This document shows positions 63,984-64,000 of a DNA stretch of 64,000 nt, in pieces; position 1 is the first letter of the stretch; each line of letters begins with the position of its first letter. Location of the stretch: the NCBI RefSeq assembly GCF_020733635.1, contig NZ_JAJFZL010000001.1, positions 2,976,001 to 3,040,000 of the forward strand, written 5' to 3'. The notes beneath the pieces were generated by a model, which saw only the letters and a list, made by a program, of their open reading frames with translations, made no database searches and was not told the origin of the DNA. The translations under genes were made by a program, and so were the position numbers. This stretch comes from Nocardia spumae (lineage in GTDB: Bacteria > Actinomycetota > Actinomycetes > Mycobacteriales > Mycobacteriaceae).

Positions 63984-64000
63984 GGCACCGGCCACGACTG

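Overview
The window is very GC-rich and densely coded. Its gene content points to an actinomycete of the Mycobacteriales, most likely Nocardia. Pointers are a mycocerosic-acid-synthase-type type I polyketide synthase (PKS) with a PapA acyltransferase and an MmpL pump, a PknK kinase with the mycobacterial domain order, FadB2/FadD lipid enzymes, and a rifampicin monooxygenase that closely matches my recollection of the Nocardia farcinica enzyme. No rRNA, tRNA, CRISPR array or intact insertion sequence was seen.

Layout. (1) 1-5.2 kb: the end of an acyl-CoA carboxylase carboxyltransferase, an APH-fold protein that has lost its catalytic residues, and an MFS transporter fused to three beta-sandwich repeats. 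(2) 5.5-20.3 kb: a specialised-metabolism block. Two overlapping terpene cyclase genes (a short class II-like protein with a DSDCTA motif and a class I synthase with DDAYD and NDIASYLRE) converge on an MmpL-type exporter. This is followed by a fully reducing iterative PKS (KS-AT-DH-psiKR-ER-KR-ACP), a PapA-like acyltransferase, an unknown protein and a 14-TM exporter, the last four co-directional and tightly packed. (3) 20.3-26.7 kb: a DUF1772 membrane protein, an SDR, two alpha/beta hydrolases, a remnant of a third hydrolase, an NTF2-like protein, a LysR regulator and an FAD-dependent oxidoreductase. A shared ATACGAGTTA element links the two ends of the first part.

(4) 27-38 kb: a beta-lactamase-fold serine hydrolase, a DUF1684/luciferase-like pair, a TetR/MFS efflux pair, rifampicin monooxygenase rox with a possible rifamycin-associated element upstream, a 19-codon ORF with a perfect Shine-Dalgarno, a GNAT gene overlapping a probable second infA, mug, and a secreted GH1 glycosidase. 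(5) 37.6-50.4 kb: a cupin regulator divergent from a DinB protein, an epoxide-hydrolase-like lipoprotein candidate, DUF5996, an amino-acid permease coupled to an FAD-linked 2-hydroxyacid dehydrogenase, a DUF574 methyltransferase, a GNAT, fadB2, a PucR-type regulator, an NTF2-like protein and an acyl-CoA synthetase. (6) 50.4-64 kb: small hypothetical genes, a frameshifted glycosyltransferase-39 fragment, a SAM methyltransferase, a TetR gene with a 36-bp perfect palindromic operator driving a hydrolase, SRPBCC and VOC proteins, a lipase-maturation-factor-like membrane protein, a thioesterase, a TetR with two operator-like repeats, pknK, and an enoyl-CoA hydratase.

How the genes may work together. 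The strongest candidate for something undescribed is the 5.5-20.3 kb block. Mycobacterial PKS-PapA-MmpL loci make and export methyl-branched acyl esters. Here the same toolkit sits beside a translationally coupled class II/class I terpene cyclase pair, which suggests, as inference only, a terpenoid-polyketide lipid. Much of the rest looks like accessory lipid, redox and xenobiotic metabolism under local TetR/LysR/PucR control. Functions are read from motifs and family memory; no database search was run.
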